Assembly: GCF_019649055.1 (NCBI RefSeq)
Contig: NW_026570223.1
Location: forward strand, 1,550,001-1,614,000
Length of the DNA: 64,000 nucleotides
DNA from: Paramacrobiotus metropolitanus
Lineage: Eukaryota > Tardigrada > Eutardigrada > Parachela > Macrobiotidae
Direction: 5' to 3'
Below, piece after piece: positions 24,639 to 37,243 of the stretch (position 1 is its first letter; each line of letters starts with the position of its first letter). The position numbers and the translations under genes were made by a program. A model generated the notes under the pieces. That model did no database searches. It worked only from the letters and a program-made list of their open reading frames with translations, and was not told the DNA's origin.

Positions 24639-27600
24639 TTATTTTTTATAAGGTGGCGGCAGATCATTTGCACCTTCATCCAGTTGTTCGGCTTCGTCAT
24701 GAATGTCCATCTTTTGTATGATCAAACGCAAAAGATTGCTTTGCTGATCCAGTTTGCCATGGACATCCCGCAGTCTGTCAAAAAAACGAAAAAAATTATC
24801 TCTAAACTAATGCAAAATGTAATTCGTAACGTTTGACAAAAGTTTTTGTTGACTTGAGCTTTAAATTATTTCTTGGTACAGGCTCGTAAAGGTCACGATA
24901 CGTTATACTTCATAGCTTACTTGCGTCGCTGTTTCTCCAGTTCGCACTGCATTCGTTTCTCGCATGGTGTGGGTGTGTTGAAGCCAGTGTAGTTAGCAAC
25001 CGGATTGCTACCGGAAATGCAGAAGAACTGTAACAAAAAGTACGCAGGCAATAGAGCTATCAGCCATTGCAATTGTTTCCCGTTGCGCTAAATGTGCTGT
25101 ATAGCCACGAATAAGAGATACATACTACTGGAAACCCTGGCTCTTATTGCTTTTAGTCATATTATTTTCTTTTACGCTAGATGCATTTGCCAAGAGTATT
25201 ACAGACTCATAACGGTGCTTCTGTACAGTGACCTTTTGCATTATTCCCTTGGTGCATCCGTTAGGGTAGTAGGTGTTTTCCTTAAAGGTAACCCGTTTCA
25301 AAAACCACTTCGGTAAATTTTTTTCCAGTCCAGTATGCAGGTCAACCTGCATGGCCATGCGCTGTAGCGTAGCACTGCGCTGAACCGATTCGATGTCACC
25401 AACCGCTAAACCAATCTACAGCATATGATAGACGGTTTGTATGCATGTCTGCAGAGTAGTCCAAATCGTCAATGCAGATATTCTTGGGGTATACAACTCA
25501 AGAAGGTTGACGGTTTTACTAAATGTCATTTAATGGCAATCTGCTTCATTACTTATCTTTCAGCTATTAGGAAAATTAAATTTTTACACTATTCGAATTT
25601 GAAATCGCACATTACCAGTAAATTCATAACGAGCACGGACAGTCCAATGAACGAAACGATGAAGATAAAGGTCAAGTGGGGGAACTGCACCATGCCCTCC
25701 TGCATTGGAGTGATGTAATTGGCCACAGCATCAATCTCTCCTGAAGAAACAATAGTTTTGCAAAGTTTTGCAAAAGCACAAATTTTATTCATGCTTCGCA
25801 GAGCCGTAAACAAAAACTGGGTTTTTCAGCTTAAATTAGCTGGAATGACTGGCCAAACGATACCTGCTCTTGAGACTTGAGAGTACAGGCAACCAAACAA
25901 AGCTGTAAGTACACAAAAATGCATTATCAAGATGACCTTACCCAAAAGCATATTTATAATCCGCAAAGCTGAGTATCCGAATTTCCGATGCGGTGTCGTC
26001 AAAGTACTCACATCGATGACAAGACCGGGTTTCTATAATTCCGAATCGATGATTAATGTTATCGCCAGGGAATATTGCTATGTATACCAGTCAGCCCTGC
26101 ATAGCGTGTTGCATATTACCAGGTAATAATCCTGGTCGTCGGGAAATATAAACGACGGCAGCAAAATCTGGAATGCCAGCACGAACCCCACAAGCAGGAA
26201 CGCGAAGACAAAGAAAGCGCGTAAAAGTGAACGGAGTATGTGCAAGAACATGACCACGTAGACACCAATAGTACCGAATCTGTAAATGACGCCGTTGAAT
26301 CGATGCGTGAGATCACTCATTTGTATAAAGAAAACGCTAACGTACCGTTGTAAATACAGCATAATATTAAACCAAGCCAGGAAAATAGCCGCCGCCCCTA
26401 ACTGCCATCGCACTGTCCAGGGCATAAAGGTTTCGGTCTTGTCACAGCTACCGAACGCGAAGAATGTGGCGAAGATGTACAAGAACCATTCAACGTAGTT
26501 GGAATAATCCAGAAAGTATTTCCTTCCCTAATATATTTCTTGCATAACACTTGCAGTTTAAGTCAACAATTTATCCACACAGCTCCTATATATGCATATT
26601 CGCTATGTTTAAACAGTAGTGTCAACCGTTGAAAAGTAATTATTAAAGAAAGGTCATGCTAGAATCACGCGATGTACCTGCAGGCATAACTGCACAATTT
26701 CTTTCAGCATATTAATGATGGTGAATGCGCAGATCAGGTAGCTGGCCGCTGCCGACATCATACTCTCTTTGTTATGTTGCATCCAGCGACGGAATCGCGG
26801 ATCTTCCATGTCGAATTTTGCTGATGCGCTCTCGGCAGTGTTATTATGGACATTATAATATGACGTATGTTTCAGTTTGGGGATGAGTTCATTTTCGATT
26901 CCCGTGGTCACCAGATAGGTCAGCATAAGTAGGAATGCAGAATACAGCGCGATGTTAAAACCGTGAATCCAGACTCCGTAGCTGGTCCTAAAATGCACAG
27001 CCGCATGCTAAAACTTAGACTGGACTGTTTTCCACTTTGAGAAGCTGGAGATTCACATTATACTGAAATATCATTCACATTATACTGAACGAAAATATAT
27101 TTACCATTTTTTATTCAGGTAACTGGTGCAAACAGGATGCGATAGCAGTTCACTGCGGCCATGGCGAACCATTGCCTATACATTTATTATTGGTTCATGA
27201 ACGAATTATTTACCACATTGGCATGATACTCATTAGCATCGTTATATGCATCTGATTCTGCTTTACGTTCAAAGCTTTCAATGGAGATTTTGGATCCGCG
27301 GAATTTTTATCTTCTACAAATTCCACGCCGGGTGGCTCCAGAAGAATGAAATTGAAGTTGATCTGTAATAGTTAGAGTTACCCCTGTAAAACTGGAAAGG
27401 TATTTTAATGTTCCACTTACGTAGTAATTTTTCGACCAAGGATGGTGCTCTGATTTCGTCATGGAGTGATCCAGCGCAACCTGTACATGTAATACTTTGT
27501 AGGTAATGTAAAGCCTACTCGTAGTTAATAGACTTGACTTCAGTTTGTATTCAACACGTCTTAAGATCACGAATGGCGCTAACGATTTTGGATATTAATT

Positions 27601-30600
27601 TTTTCATTCTTTGAATTTGATCATTTTAAGTAAGCAGTAAAAATTTGGACAGGCTTATCTGATCAGTTTGATGTATGTACTGTCTGTACTGGCTGTTGCC
27701 GAATAAAGTGACTTTCGTCTGTATAATAGGTGTCAAACACCAAAATGAATGCTGTGGCTCTGCTCCTGTCTTATTTCAACGCACTATTACGAAAGTTCAA
27801 AATGCAGATCGTACGTGTAGTTGGGTACTGCAGTTGCACTTACCGTCATTACTTCCGGTAAATGTTCGATCAATCCTAAAACAGGCCATCCGTAAGTGGC
27901 TGATGGGACGGTAAGAATTTCCACCCACCTGTACCACGCACGTTAAGTTAGATTACATAATAGTCCTCAAAGCTAATGCCATGTTTTTGCACCGTTTATG
28001 TAGAACAAAACATGAAGCTGCTTCTTGATGCTTTTTCTGTATAGCCACGTCGATGGGCGTTTGGTTGGATTGGTTTAGGAGAAGCTTGGCTCCCGCCGTC
28101 AGCAGGTCTTCGATGACCTTTGTCGCATTGTGCTCGGCAGCTTTGTGTAAACCAGTGTTCTATAATAATACCTTCGTCATCTAAAGTTGTGAACACACAC
28201 AGCACACCGATATAAAGTGGACAGATCGCACTCACTCCATTTTTGTCCACGCTGTCGATCAAATGGGAATAATGGACGACGATGACTTGAACTGTTTCTA
28301 AATAACAGAAATTACAATGTTCAGTGTTGAAGTCTGACAATTCGCGGCAAATGTTATTTGTTTAAGCTTTCAGCCAGCCGAATTACCTCGATAATCGCCG
28401 ACGCAAGCAAGATGTAATGGACTCTCACCCTGATTATTTCTGGAAAAAGGATACTAGTGTGACCTTGTTCGTGACCTTGACATTCAATATGCATCATATG
28501 CAGTATGCTCGCGTCCATTTACCCTTACCGATGAATAAGCGCTCCCTTACACATCAGTAGTTTAACAACGCGCGTGTGGCCGTTCATTGCGGCCAGGTGC
28601 AGCGGTGTCAAACCTAAATTAAATAAACAGATGCGATCCATCCCTAAAATGGGCTCAGTTTAAATCGTTTTTTCCTACCTAGATTATCTGGCTCATTTAT
28701 TATATTAAATCCATGCGACGTTTCCAACAAGCGTTTCACGGTATTAAATCGTCCGTATCTAAAGTAAAACATATTAAAACACGAGCACAATTCTAAAATT
28801 ATAGTCGTGTTACGCACTTTGCCGCAAAATGTAAAGGTGACTGCTGTTGCTTATCCTTGGCGTGAATGGATGCTCCCAGTCGCACTAAACCATCACTGCA
28901 GCGCAGCAGACCGCTCTTCGCGGCATAGTGCAACGGTGTACATCCCCACATATCCTTGTCGTCCAGTAACTCAGCAATCTGTAAAACCATGATCCAGCTG
29001 TGATTCTCCGGTCAAGATGCACAAAGGTCACTCTACCATCTTTTTGTTTCCGATTAATTCATTGACATTGGGAGCGCCTCCGTGCATAATGCTGTAATGC
29101 ATGAAATTCTTTCCTCGCTTGTCGCGTTTAATAGGACTGGCGCCGGCTTCTAACAGCAGTGCTAAGGATGCCCACGATGCCCGTGACGACGCCAGAATTA
29201 AGGCTGTTCGCCCTTCCTTATCTTCCTCATCAATGGAAGTGCCCTAACAGTTTATGAATTTCCAATGTAACAAAATTTAATGATCCATTGGTTAGTCGTT
29301 GACGGTTCCGTACCTTTTGTATAAGAAAACTGACAACATCGGTATGGTTGAACATGACAGCACGGTGCAGTGGCGTCATTCCTTGTGCATCTTTTTCGAC
29401 AGGACAGCATGAAAACTTTTGGTAGCCGATCGGTCCATTTCCATAATAACAGCCAAGAGTCCTTGCGCACAGGCCAGATGGACCGGAGTGGACTTATCAT
29501 ACTGCCGCAAACGACAATCACACGGAGATAACATAATCAGAATGGTAAAGGTCAACGTACCATCTGCGAATCTAACGCTGCTCCATGTTCCAAAAGAAGT
29601 TTGACGGTTTCACATCGGCCATTATTGACGGCCCAGTGCAGGGCGGTCTGGTTGTCCTGATCTTGAAGGCTCACTTGATTGTGGGCTTCCTCCTCGCCCA
29701 ATTCTTGTTCGGCAGAACAGATTGCAAATTACAAAGTGCTGCTACACGGTATAACACCACAGACTAAAGAAGATGTTACTTTTCACTTTATGCATAACTG
29801 TGACAGTTTGTTTTAAAAGTTGTGGCTTCATCTTTGCTGCATAGTTCTTACCGGTTAGCAGATATTTCAAGACTTTATTAGAACCACGCGCTGACGCGGC
29901 ATGAATGGCGGTCAGTTTGCTAAAGCAGCCAAAATTAATTTTGGCTCCATGCGCCACTAGCAGTTTAAAGCACTCCAGATAATCCTGTACAGCCGCAATA
30001 TGGAGTGGCGTACGTCCGTGCCAACCCGGGATGTTGATATCACGAGTACTGGTACGAAGAAGCGCCTACGAAAACAAGTACTGTATTTATACTAATTTGC
30101 CAATATCATTTATAGTTTCTGCCTACAGAGAGCAACCGTTCTGAATACAAGGTTAAGAATTTGCATTACAGATCGGTTGTACAGCTTGTACTGTACCTCT
30201 AAGGCGTCCAACGCATCGAAGCGAACGGCTTCATGTAACGGCGTTTCCAACATGGCGTTTTTGGCGTAAAGGTCAGCGTTGAGAGCAATTAGCGTCTCCA
30301 CCACTTTCATGTTATTATTCATAGCCGCCACGTGGAGGCTAGTTTCACCTTCGCCGTCTTTGACATCCACAGCTATTATTCGAGTAAAAGTTACGGTTAC
30401 TGTAATATAACTTCTCTTTCAATATTATGTTCCATTGAGTTCTGTACTGCTTAGTACATCTATAGGTACTTACGAATTCCTTTTTGAACTAACAAATCGA
30501 TCATCAGCGGCTTTCCATGCTCTGCAACGACATGCAGGAGACTTTTGCCGGCTTCGTTTTTGATGTGGACCAAGTTCCGTTGTTTATTGAAAATTTGCTC

Positions 30601-31764
30601 CAGTTGCTCGACATTGTCTGTTACTGCAAGCTGAAAAAAATGCTAATTAACGCAGTCTACGGTAACAACAACAGCGCGTAACGATTCAATTTAATTTGGG
30701 CATTGGGTGAAGACACTAGCACCGGAACACGGGTCACCAGCGCAACTGGCCCCGCCGTCCTTGCTAAAACAACCCCCCGTCTCCTCTCCAAAGAGGGTGG
30801 GCGGGAGGGAAGAACGACTTGTTACACGAGGACAACTTTTACTCCAATACACAACAGGAACTGAAATGCACTAACAGAAATGCACAATCACTACACATGA
30901 AACATCCACAACCGAAGCTGCATTACTTATACAGCATCGAGATATGCATCCCAAGACACACCCTAATGAGTTTTCTGGCTGGACACTGGTCAACCAAGTC
31001 ATCCAGCCTTGCAATCGCCTCCGCTGCGTTAACCGAAATTAGCTTTGCTAATTCTATTTAAATAGTGATGGTATTTAATTCGAATAATGTATTCAGGACC
31101 ACATGTGATGGCTTTGCCGGTTACGCTGCGGAAATCAATCCTTGCAAGCAAGTGCAGGGAGTGCACTCTCTACGGTGTCTGTGTGAATTTTACGGCTACA
31201 TCAATAATTGGCAATCCGCTGCTTAAGTGTAACTATAAGAGCACGTAAAATGCTGTGCACAATAAAAAAAGCACAATAAAAAATAACAACCAGCAAAACT
31301 TCATGTATTCTTCAGATGCAACATAAATGTATAGATATTGCATATCGTTAGTCTTATACCAGCGCAAAAAAACCGGAGTCAAATTTTTAATCTACAATGA
31401 ACAGACGTACCTTGAACAAGCGTTTGGGACTATGCTCAATTGCGCAGACCTCTTCGTTATTGACGACTTCTGTGCCCGTAAAGGAATCAATTCGCAGCAT
31501 CGTAGGTGCGTACTTATCCAATGGGTAGCCGCGCCGCTGTTCTTTAAATCTGTATGAAAGCAAAACATACTTATCTCCCCATTCTGGTTAACTATTTTGC
31601 TGCTTTGTAACTTTGAATACTCGAGTTTGTGCACATTATTTTCATTCCTGCACAGACTGCAGCGCTTATTGGCATAACTTCACTTACCGGCTAATTACAC
31701 TGGTCAACAGTCCGCGGCTGCGCGGCGTCAACACCGGTGATGACCTTTCTACGGTTAAATCCAT
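24639..31764 (-). CDS. TRPA1: TRPA-family cation channel (ankyrin-rich)
   Basis: More than 20 small exons. ATG 31764 opens exon 1 (31764-31688), followed by 31549-31411. Exons from 30630 to about 28000 hold a long ankyrin array, e.g. GRTPLHIAA, NQTALHWAV, GMTPLHRAV, GCTPLHYAA, GLTPLHLAA. A linker then gives GRSELLSHPVC and YLNKKW, which is typical of TRPA. The membrane part follows: S1 WTSYGVWIHGFNIALYSAF (near 26990), S4-S5 YLQR plus FGTIGVYVVMFLHILRS, and the pore LLGEID, whose acidic residue is the conserved TRPA selectivity position. S6 is FIVSFIGLSVLVMNLL, followed by VGLAVGDIE and a short coiled coil ending PPPYKK. Role: a sensory channel for heat or noxious chemicals. The exon 29501-29314 is one base short (near 29393, GTCGAAAAAG), shifting frame between HAVLS and EKDAQG. 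Confidence 0.93.
26284..26345 (-). other. Small in-frame intron in TRPA S4 region
   Basis: Between YLQR and FGTIGVYVVMF the minus strand reads gtacgt...ttacag, about 62 bp. The interval happens to be open in frame, so a naive ORF keeps about 21 extra residues (SVFFIQMSDL...). TRPA proteins are contiguous here (LYLQR directly before the GIYVVM helix), so I call it an intron. Confidence 0.75.
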
Positions 31765-33077
31765 ATGTCCAGATAAATATCAATTGAGTAAGTGAAATAT
31801 TAGTCCAAATTATACGCACATAGTACTCGGTTTATATGGAATTTATCCCTACCGTTAATCGACGAATAGGCTTCGTTATAATAACGATCAAATATACAAA
31901 AACGTGCACGAAGTGTTACAGTTCTCAGCAAACCACTCCAATGTGTCTCCCTACTCCTGAACTGAAAAGGTCAACAGGATTGATAAACATGACACTCAGC
32001 ATGGTGACGGCGATTAGGTCGACCAGACAATGTATATATGGCAGCTGCGCTGCTACTCAATATTTCCCGGGAAGAGGACTTTCGCTTAGCCATGATTCAG
32101 CAATACGATCAAGAATTTCATTTCCTCGTGTGTTAATGGTATACTCATAATGAAAATTAGATTTCGGGTACGTCAGTCGAGGACCATTCAGGTTGTTACC
32201 TCTGCAGGAATTGTGGCCCTTTCAGTAATTCAAAACATTGTCAACTACAGAATACAGCAGATGCGTGGGTAGCAGCCCAATTAATATTTACTCTTCAAAG
32301 TAAGCAACCGGCACACGGTCAGACCAGTAAAGGGCTAGCTTACTTAAGCTTACAGGTATTAGGCATTCTGAGTTTTAATTAAGTATGTTTAAGTTGCGTA
32401 TGGTGTTTTCACTTCCGTTATTAATTAAATTAACTTAGTCAATGAAAATTTTCCTGTTGTCTGGAGCATTAACTTGACAATCTCGCTTCTGAATTAGGAT
32501 AGCCGACCTACAGCTATTTAACCGTTGAAAAGTTTTTGAACGCTGACACGGCCACTTACAAATTTTGTTAAACCAACATAGAGTAAGAACTTATCAAACA
32601 GATTAACAGGTTTTTTGTCTGTTTGATGGAGTTATATAGAAATGGTAATCACCCAGCGCATGTACAGTAAGCGGTAAACTGATGGATTTTTTCATCCCAC
32701 CAAGGCAGAATTTAAATATATCATCAAGCTGAAGGTTATTTACCTTTCTCTATATAATTATGGAAACATGGAGTGGTAAAAACCGTTAGCTATCCTGCCA
32801 CATAGCTAACGCAGCACACTGCCGAAGCGTATACACGAGCTAGTTTTTTTTACAATCCGTTTTGTAGTAGAGATGGGTAGTGCCATCACTGAAAAACTAG
32901 ATTCCCAATTTGAAGTAAACTCCTAAGCGTGCGAGTGCATCCAGTCATACTGTCCTTTTAATGATTTATTACAACGTATAGGTAATACAGCTAACAGACA
33001 TAATATTGACAATACTACTATAGATATCGAGTGACAACTACTTATTTTACGTCAATATCGTGTATTTGGTCAGGAAA
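31765..33077. other. Intergenic spacer / TRPA upstream region
   Basis: No supported gene on either strand. The left end is the TRPA 5' flank; the right end is the 3' flank of the secreted-protein gene. The plus-strand ORF 31836-32150 has no recognisable domain, and I treat it as chance. Confidence 0.5.
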
Positions 33078-34691
33078 TCAGTTAGGCCAGGCCGACACAG
33101 TACAACTGGCACTCTTCGTGACAGGCAGCAGCATAGCCGCGTTCGATACAATGGGTGTGCCATTTGGGTCAAGGCCTACATTCGGGCCGTACGTTGTCAC
33201 CTGTACGTTAATCGTGCACGTTTTGGTCTTGGAATGCGTTTGCGTTATCACCGTCGTGTAACAAGGAACACTGGTCGAGGTCGTAGTAGCCGTATTGCCT
33301 CCTTCGGACGGCGTACGAATCGCCACGGGAGTGCATGTTGTCGTATCAATCTGTGATTTCACGCGAGTATTCTCGGACTCTTTAGACGTAGTATAGGTTG
33401 TCCCTGTTGTGCGCACACAGACAGAATTCACCAGCGTGCGGGTGACGGTGGTCAGGATGGTGCTGCAAGCGGGAGTTGTTGCTGTCGAGCAGGTGCTGGG
33501 TGTGTCACTTTTTGGGATATATGTGTGTTGACCTTTCCAATATCCCGGTCCGTATCCGGCGCCAGGACTATCATCGTACGCATAATTATCCAGTGTGTAC
33601 TGGGAGACTTTCTGCGGATTTCTCACCGCTCCATAGGCATAATTGTACGATGGACCCCCGCGGTAGAGATTATTAGCATTCAAATTCAGACCCGGTTGCA
33701 CCTGGTAGTCGGCAGAGTGGCCGGCATAGGGATTGTAATTTTCCACGGCAACGGCTCCCTTAATTATACTCTGCAAGAAAAAAGCTTTTTCACAATATTA
33801 CACTTGCGTGTAAACTAAGAATTAAGAAATGCGTTCAAGAAAAAAACTAAGAATATACCAGTTTGGTAAGCTCAGTACACCAGATAACCAGAACCTACAG
33901 CGTATATCAGCAGGATGGTCACCGGCCACTGCGTTTCGTCTAAGCGCAGTATACGGATTTCATTCAGTTTCATATACAGTAAAACCTGTGTAATTTGAAC
34001 ACCTACGGTTCCTACAAAAGTGTTCAATGTAAGCAACTGTTCAATATTCGCAGTAGCTTTCGAAGTATACGAGACGCGCCGGTTCCTATCCGGGCGTTCA
34101 ATATTAGCAGTTGTTCAATTTTCGTAGTTGTTTAATCTCGCAGAGTCTACTGTACTGTAATTCTCTAAATGCTGCAGCAACAAAAAATCTGGGTGTAATA
34201 CGGAAAGTTGAACTCCCGTAGTACTGTACTTTAATCATAATCATGTTATAAATAACTGCTATAACTTAATCACCGGTGAACCTTAATAAGTTAACAGCTA
34301 TATACTGTATTACTCGTAGTAATCGTAAGACTATAAAATATTCAATGATACAATACTACTCTAATCATTCTGTTCTAAACTATTGGTTATTTGGCAGTTG
34401 CAGAGAGTATTGTACAAGTCGGTCAGGAGCAACAAATTAATTTTAATTTGTAAGGTGAATAATCCCGTAGAAGAGCTTGTTAAAAAATGTTAGCTAAACC
34501 TTAGTTAACGGCCGAAGTTGGGACACATCCGTTCACCTTACGGTAGTCACACGTAACGTTTTTCGTACAAGCTGTTTTACTTGGGAATTGTGTTACGTAT
34601 ACTAATGCTAAATTAAAACATAGTCTGCAGGTTTCACACTCACCGCCAATATGATGGCGTAGAACACTCTCGGAGTTGGTGGAACAGTCAT
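33078..34691 (-). CDS. Secreted Tyr/Thr/Cys-rich protein (intact copy)
   Basis: Two exons, 34691-34644 and 33770-33078, join in phase 0 to give 246 aa. Exon 1 is exactly a 16-codon hydrophobic leader (MTVPPTPRVFYAIILA). The mature N-terminal third is Tyr/Asn/Gly-rich with YQVQPGLNLNAN, NYAYGAVRNPQKVS and GAGYGPGYWKGQH. The rest is Thr/Ser-rich with regularly spaced cysteines (ACSTILTT, CVRTTGTTYTT, TCTINVQVTTYG). I recognise no known domain. A damaged paralogue lies 3.8 kb away on the same strand. The composition suggests an extracellular, possibly O-glycosylated matrix, mucus or cuticle component. That is inference only. Confidence 0.75.
33990..34145. repeat. Degenerate short repeats in first intron
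   Basis: GTTCAAT(AT/TT)(T/C)GCAGT-like units recur about four times: GTTCAATGTAAGCAACTG, GTTCAATATTCGCAGTAG, GTTCAATATTAGCAGTTG and GTTCAATTTTCGTAGTTG. This is probably decayed minisatellite material inside the intron of the secreted-protein gene. Confidence 0.55.
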
Positions 34692-35603
34692 TCTGATGCG
34701 GTTAATCTACACTTTTATCTTAAATAAGTGTATCAAATCAGTCCTATTCGCATAGCATAAAACGTATTGAAATTTACTGAAAACACGGGAATGATTGCAG
34801 GCCAGGGGTGCTTATGCCGGAAAACTATTTGCGACTATTGGTGCAAGAATCAGCAAAGGAAGGCTCGAAAGCGCAAGCTAACCAAGTACTGTAACAAGAT
34901 GCGGTCGAACCTTTTTCCTCAAGAATGTTATTTCATTATAGAAACATGATCACTTTGAAAGTATTTTTTAATTCACAACCTTGGACCTTTCGCGTTCTGT
35001 ATATACCGTATCTCACATGACGGTTTTTTGAGGTCACGTTCGAACGTTATTTCGTCAATGGCTTGTGTCACAATTTAATCCGATGGCAATCGCGGCTATC
35101 ATGCACTTCAGTATATCTATCTGTGGTACAGTTACGTATACATTAGCAAAATTCGAAAATCGTCTTTAGAAGTATCTGAACGGAAGTAAAAGCATGAGGC
35201 GGATTTCTTTACGATTATTAAATTAAGGTTACAAATCACTCTTGCGTTTACAGTTTTGCAAGTCAATATTTTGTGTCGTGATTGATTACAAAGGAGCTTA
35301 GTGTGATCAACGTTATCCCATACATTTCCCCAAAAACAGACCTAATCGTGCCTGATAATATTTGTATTTTTCAACGCGAATAAGAGGCTACTATAAAAAT
35401 GAGCACTGCAATACGACATGCAGGTATACAGTTGAACTGTAATCGTCTACATAAATGGAAAAATAAGACGCGCTTAGCCCAAATTACATGTACAATATTA
35501 GCTACAGAATGCAGGTCAGGTAGCTGAATACATCTTAAAATTTTATTTAATTGTCTACAGAGAAATCTTGGGAACTCCCTCCAGCCGCACTTGCATAAAA
35601 CAA
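34692..35603. other. Intergenic spacer
   Basis: This lies between the glycosyltransferase 3' end and the secreted-protein start. It is AT-rich, with no gene recognised. The short ORF 34767-34949 has no support. Confidence 0.5.
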
Positions 35604-36648
35604 TCACCTATATTTCGTATGATAAATATTAACAATGGGAAATATATTCATCTTTTCTATCAGCTGATTATGATAAACGTTTATCGCATCGTCTGGAACG
35701 CTGGAAAACCACACCTCGTCAAACGTATCAAAAATTCTTCTTTTCGTGTTGTCTTTCAGTTTACTTGCGGATAGTTTATGGTATATATAATCTCTTGAAC
35801 GAAATGCATAATGGTTAATGCGAAGCTCATCCAGCTCGACATTTTGCTCCGGCCGCGTATCTCCTCACACCAGTGCACTTCCGCCAGTTCACACTGATCC
35901 GGCCGCCACATTCCCTTTCCGATTCCATGGCTGCAGTCTTCGGGAAATTTCGTACGCGCACATGTACCATTGTAACGTTGTCCATAGTACGCATGCTCCA
36001 ATTCGTAAAATGGCGCACGTTTTGGATTGCGGGACGATATCAGCATTTGGCCACCGAAAAGGTCATTTATCACGCTGATCGTGTCGGAATACGGATCAAG
36101 CATTAAGCGAACCCGGTTCTCCCAGGGCACACCATTTGTTCCGAATCGGATGACCTTTGCGCCTAGTTGGTTGAACTCGGAGGTATTGCGCAGAAAATTA
36201 GCAATGGTGTAATACTTGGGAGAAAACATAAACTCATCCACATCCGCCACGAGTAGCCACTCGGTGACACCCGTTAAACGGATGTTACAATAGTTTAAAG
36301 CTTGTCGTTGACTTTTCCTCCAATCGTGCTCCGAATCGTCCGTTGGTTGATGATACCGGCGAAAATTCTGCGGAATGACCTCCACCAAATCCGGATACCC
36401 GAGACTTGCATACAAACGCGGAAGTAAAGAAATATCATCAGCACTGTCATCATCCACAAAACGAAATGTTCCACGCCTTGGATGCGATGGAATTCAATCC
36501 ACTCCAGTATAATACTCATCTCGTTCTGAATTACGGCGCATGCTGAGAGAAAATATTTAAATTTTGAGGTAGTGTGCGTAGGGCTCGCGCTATTAAAAAA
36601 GCTCACAATCACAATGCAAATTTTTAGAGAAAATGTCATCATTAACAT
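35604..36648 (-). CDS. Glycosyltransferase family 92 (DUF23) protein with two apparent frame breaks
   Basis: The frame runs from about 36648 to stop 35604. ACAVIQNEMSIILEWIEFHR and GVEHFVLW open the family-92 domain. The frame then shifts (near 36465) and continues as DDDSADDISLLPRLY, RRYHQPTDDSEHDWRKSQRQALNYC, WLLVADVDEFMF (the DxD-type metal/sugar-nucleotide site) and YYGQRYNGTCA. A second shift near 35755 leads into LKDNTKRRIFDTFDEVWFS and a stop at 35604. Both breaks fit one missing base in a short run (GGG read GG, AAAA read AAA). A minus-strand open stretch 36923-36717 (MLAITVQPPLLVYCTLFLK) could be an upstream membrane-anchor exon; its splice is not clear. Family members transfer galactose onto N-glycan fucose in the Golgi in nematodes; the substrate here is unknown. 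Confidence 0.8.
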
Positions 36649-36716
36649 TTTTAGAAAACGATAAAATAGTCTATTAATTTGTCTTTCTAATTCATAATGT
36701 GATTATTTAACCGGCA

Positions 36717-36923
36717 CTATATAACCCGCCGGTTTCCATAGACGATTTGTTGGTGTGTGGATGCAGGGACAATGCATGGCACAGTTCGTGTAGGCAAGAG
36801 GCGGTTGTTCTGTGTACTTGTACTTTGCAGATATTGTTGCTGATTATTAATCACTGGTACATCGGACTTCAAAAACAGCGTACAATACACAAGTAAAGGA
36901 GGCTGCACAGTAATTGCAAGCAT
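36717..36923 (-). CDS. Possible 5' membrane-anchor exon of the GT92 gene
   Basis: A 68-codon open stretch starts with a hydrophobic MLAITVQPPLLVYCTLFLK and continues into a polar Gln/Ser/Thr-rich stem. That is the usual arrangement of a type II Golgi enzyme, and it lies just upstream of the GT92 domain. No strong donor was identified, so it could also be chance. Confidence 0.35.
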   Translation of the reverse strand: MLAITVQPPLLVYCTLFLKSDVPVINNQQQYLQSTSTQNNRLLPTRTVPCIVPASTHQQIVYGNRRVI

Positions 36924-37243
36924 ATCAAATTACGAAATGTAAACTATTCCAGTATACCGCACACTTTAATTTTCACTACGCGATATGAAATTATAGGTAT
37001 GGCCTCATCCAGTCATCCCCATGAAAAAATAAAGCAGCTTCTATTGCATTGTGCAAACAAAGGCACATTATTATGTGCTGCATTATTGCGATAACAAGTT
37101 TTGTGTTGGAACCTAGTTCAACCTACGATATTAGTACTACTGAGTAAAATTCATATGGTCACATTTTACAGATTCAGTGCTCAGTATCATATGAAAATTT
37201 ATGGATCATAAAAATTAAATAATAACATTTGTATCATTGTTCC

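Noticed and set aside
31836-32150. A 104-codon plus-strand ORF
   Set aside because: It has no domain, no signal peptide and no splice partners; AT-rich intergenic context.
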